A stretch of DNA of 7,385 nt from Magnetococcales bacterium (lineage in GTDB: Bacteria > Pseudomonadota > Magnetococcia > Magnetococcales > JADFYX01), in contig JADFYX010000111.1 of assembly GCA_015232795.1 (NCBI GenBank), positions 1 to 7,385 on the forward strand, in the 5' to 3' direction. Positions 6,766 to 7,385 of the stretch are shown in pieces. How positions within the stretch are numbered: position 1 is the first letter of the stretch; each line of letters begins with the position of its first letter. Made by a program: the position numbers and the translations under genes. The notes below the pieces were generated by a model. The model ran no database searches. It worked only from the letters and a program-made list of their open reading frames with translations, and had not been told where the DNA came from.

Positions 6766-7263
6766 CTACTGAATAACAAATTCTGTAAAATAAATACGAG
6801 TCACAACTCCGTTAACCAACAGAGCATTGATACGAGAAAGCAACTCTTCTCGCAACCTGAACTTTCCTTCCAAAGCCTGCAACTCTTTAGATGATTTTGA
6901 GGTTAACAGAGAGAGAATAACGTCCTGTAACTGTGCACTCCGCCGCTCCAACTCAGCCAATAGTGCCTCTGAGTCCATCTCTAACTGGATGGTGGTTTTT
7001 AAATAGCGATTACCACGAGGCTCGTTAAGATTAACCACGAATGGGGCGAGTTTGAACATTTCACCCACCATGGCGTTGGGATCTTTACTGACTTTCTCTT
7101 CCTGTGGTTCTAGTTGAGCAGCTTCGTTTATGCTCGACTCTGTCATGGAACTACCCAAGAAATAACCACCCCCGACACCAATTATCAGTGCCACAATAGG
7201 GAGAACCAGTTTCATAATACCGCCGCCGCCCGATCCTTCTTCTTCTGCCGCTTCTTCAGCCAT
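6766..7263 (-). CDS. fliL: Flagellar basal body-associated protein FliL
   Basis: Single-pass inner-membrane protein that surrounds or contacts the stator units and supports motor torque. It has 165 residues: an acidic cytoplasmic N-terminus (1-10), a Gly run, a transmembrane helix at about 17-37, a linker rich in Glu/Gln, and a periplasmic domain from about 68. FliL marks are MFKLAPFVVNLNEPRGNRYL (69-88), QDVILSLLTSKSSKELQALE (113-132), LREELLSRINALL (137-149) and the terminal RIYFTEFVIQ (156-165). It is the first gene of the visible block. AGGTG a few bases before the ATG is a modest ribosome site, and 122 bp upstream within the window hold no gene. Confidence 0.96.
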   Translation of the reverse strand: MAEEAAEEEGSGGGGIMKLVLPIVALIIGVGGGYFLGSSMTESSINEAAQLEPQEEKVSKDPNAMVGEMFKLAPFVVNLNEPRGNRYLKTTIQLEMDSEALLAELERRSAQLQDVILSLLTSKSSKELQALEGKFRLREELLSRINALLVNGVVTRIYFTEFVIQ

Positions 7264-7317
7264 GACACACCTACTCTTTTTAGTGAATTGTGGTAATTCA
7301 GATTCAGAATTCGTCTT

Positions 7318-7346
7318 AATTTAACAGGTTAAACCCCCGTTCACAA
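7318..7346 (-). promoter_or_regulatory. Candidate sigma-70-type promoter upstream of fliL
   Basis: On the minus strand TTGTGA (7341-7346) and TAAATT (7318-7323) are separated by 17 nt, each matching four of six consensus bases, about 55 bp before the fliL ATG. In AT-rich sequence such a match can arise by chance. The block could instead be transcribed from genes upstream of the window. Confidence 0.25.
7320..7333. promoter_or_regulatory. 14-bp palindrome TTTAAC-AG-GTTAAA upstream of fliL
   Basis: Two perfect 6-bp inverted arms flank a 2-bp centre, 57-70 bp before the fliL ATG and overlapping the -10/spacer of the candidate promoter. The position suits an operator for a dimeric regulator, but no known motif was recognised and the arms are AT-rich. 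Confidence 0.25.
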
Positions 7347-7385
7347 CATATATGCTGCACCCCACCCCATTTTAACGAAAATTGG

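Noticed and set aside
6520..6894. Plus-strand 124-codon frame across fliM and fliL
   Set aside because: Antisense to the acidic FliM N-terminus, whose Asp/Glu codons read as Ser-rich sequence on the other strand.
7354..7367. Sigma-54-like GG-N10-GC upstream of fliL
   Set aside because: Only the GG and GC cores match; the flanking TGGCA and TTGC contexts are missing and the surrounding G-rich run makes a chance match likely.

Overview
This window comes from a motile Gram-negative bacterium, most likely a proteobacterium. It carries a compact flagellar gene block on the minus strand (fliL-fliM-fliN-fliO-fliP), followed by two large proteins that combine TPR repeats with a transferase domain. 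FliM keeps a CheY-binding N-terminus, so the motor is probably under chemotaxis control. Base composition is moderately AT-rich: hand-counted 60-base samples gave about 25-38% GC in the glycosyltransferase gene and about 42-52% in the sulfotransferase and flagellar genes. Several TPR-glycosyltransferase and TPR-sulfotransferase genes in one genome are typical of magnetococci and some other aquatic proteobacteria. I offer that lineage only as a weak guess.

Layout. Bases 2-2047 (+) hold the 3' part of a GT41 (O-GlcNAc-transferase/SPINDLY-type) glycosyltransferase with at least eight TPR units; its start lies outside the window. Bases 2048-2384 are the gap between two convergent genes and include a minus-strand open frame that looks like a coding remnant. 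Bases 2385-4028 (-) encode a TPR-sulfotransferase that begins 24 nt after the fliP stop. Bases 4053-7263 (-) are fliP, fliO, fliN, fliM and fliL in reverse map order, with overlaps or short gaps. Bases 7264-7385 are the region upstream of fliL, with a possible promoter and a small palindrome.

How the genes fit together. FliM and FliN build the switch/C-ring, FliL sits at the stator-rotor interface, and FliO assists assembly of FliP into the export gate. fliQ, fliR and flhB, which often follow fliP, are absent from this position; a TPR-sulfotransferase takes their place. With a TPR-GT41 protein convergent next to it, the layout suggests, but does not prove, that glycosylation and sulfation of flagellin or another surface protein are linked to flagellar assembly. 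I found no RNA gene, CRISPR array, intact insertion sequence or complete novel system. The points most worth a second look are the transferase pair beside the flagellar operon, the unusual residue in the sulfotransferase PAPS loop, and the unexplained coding-like remnant in the convergent gap.
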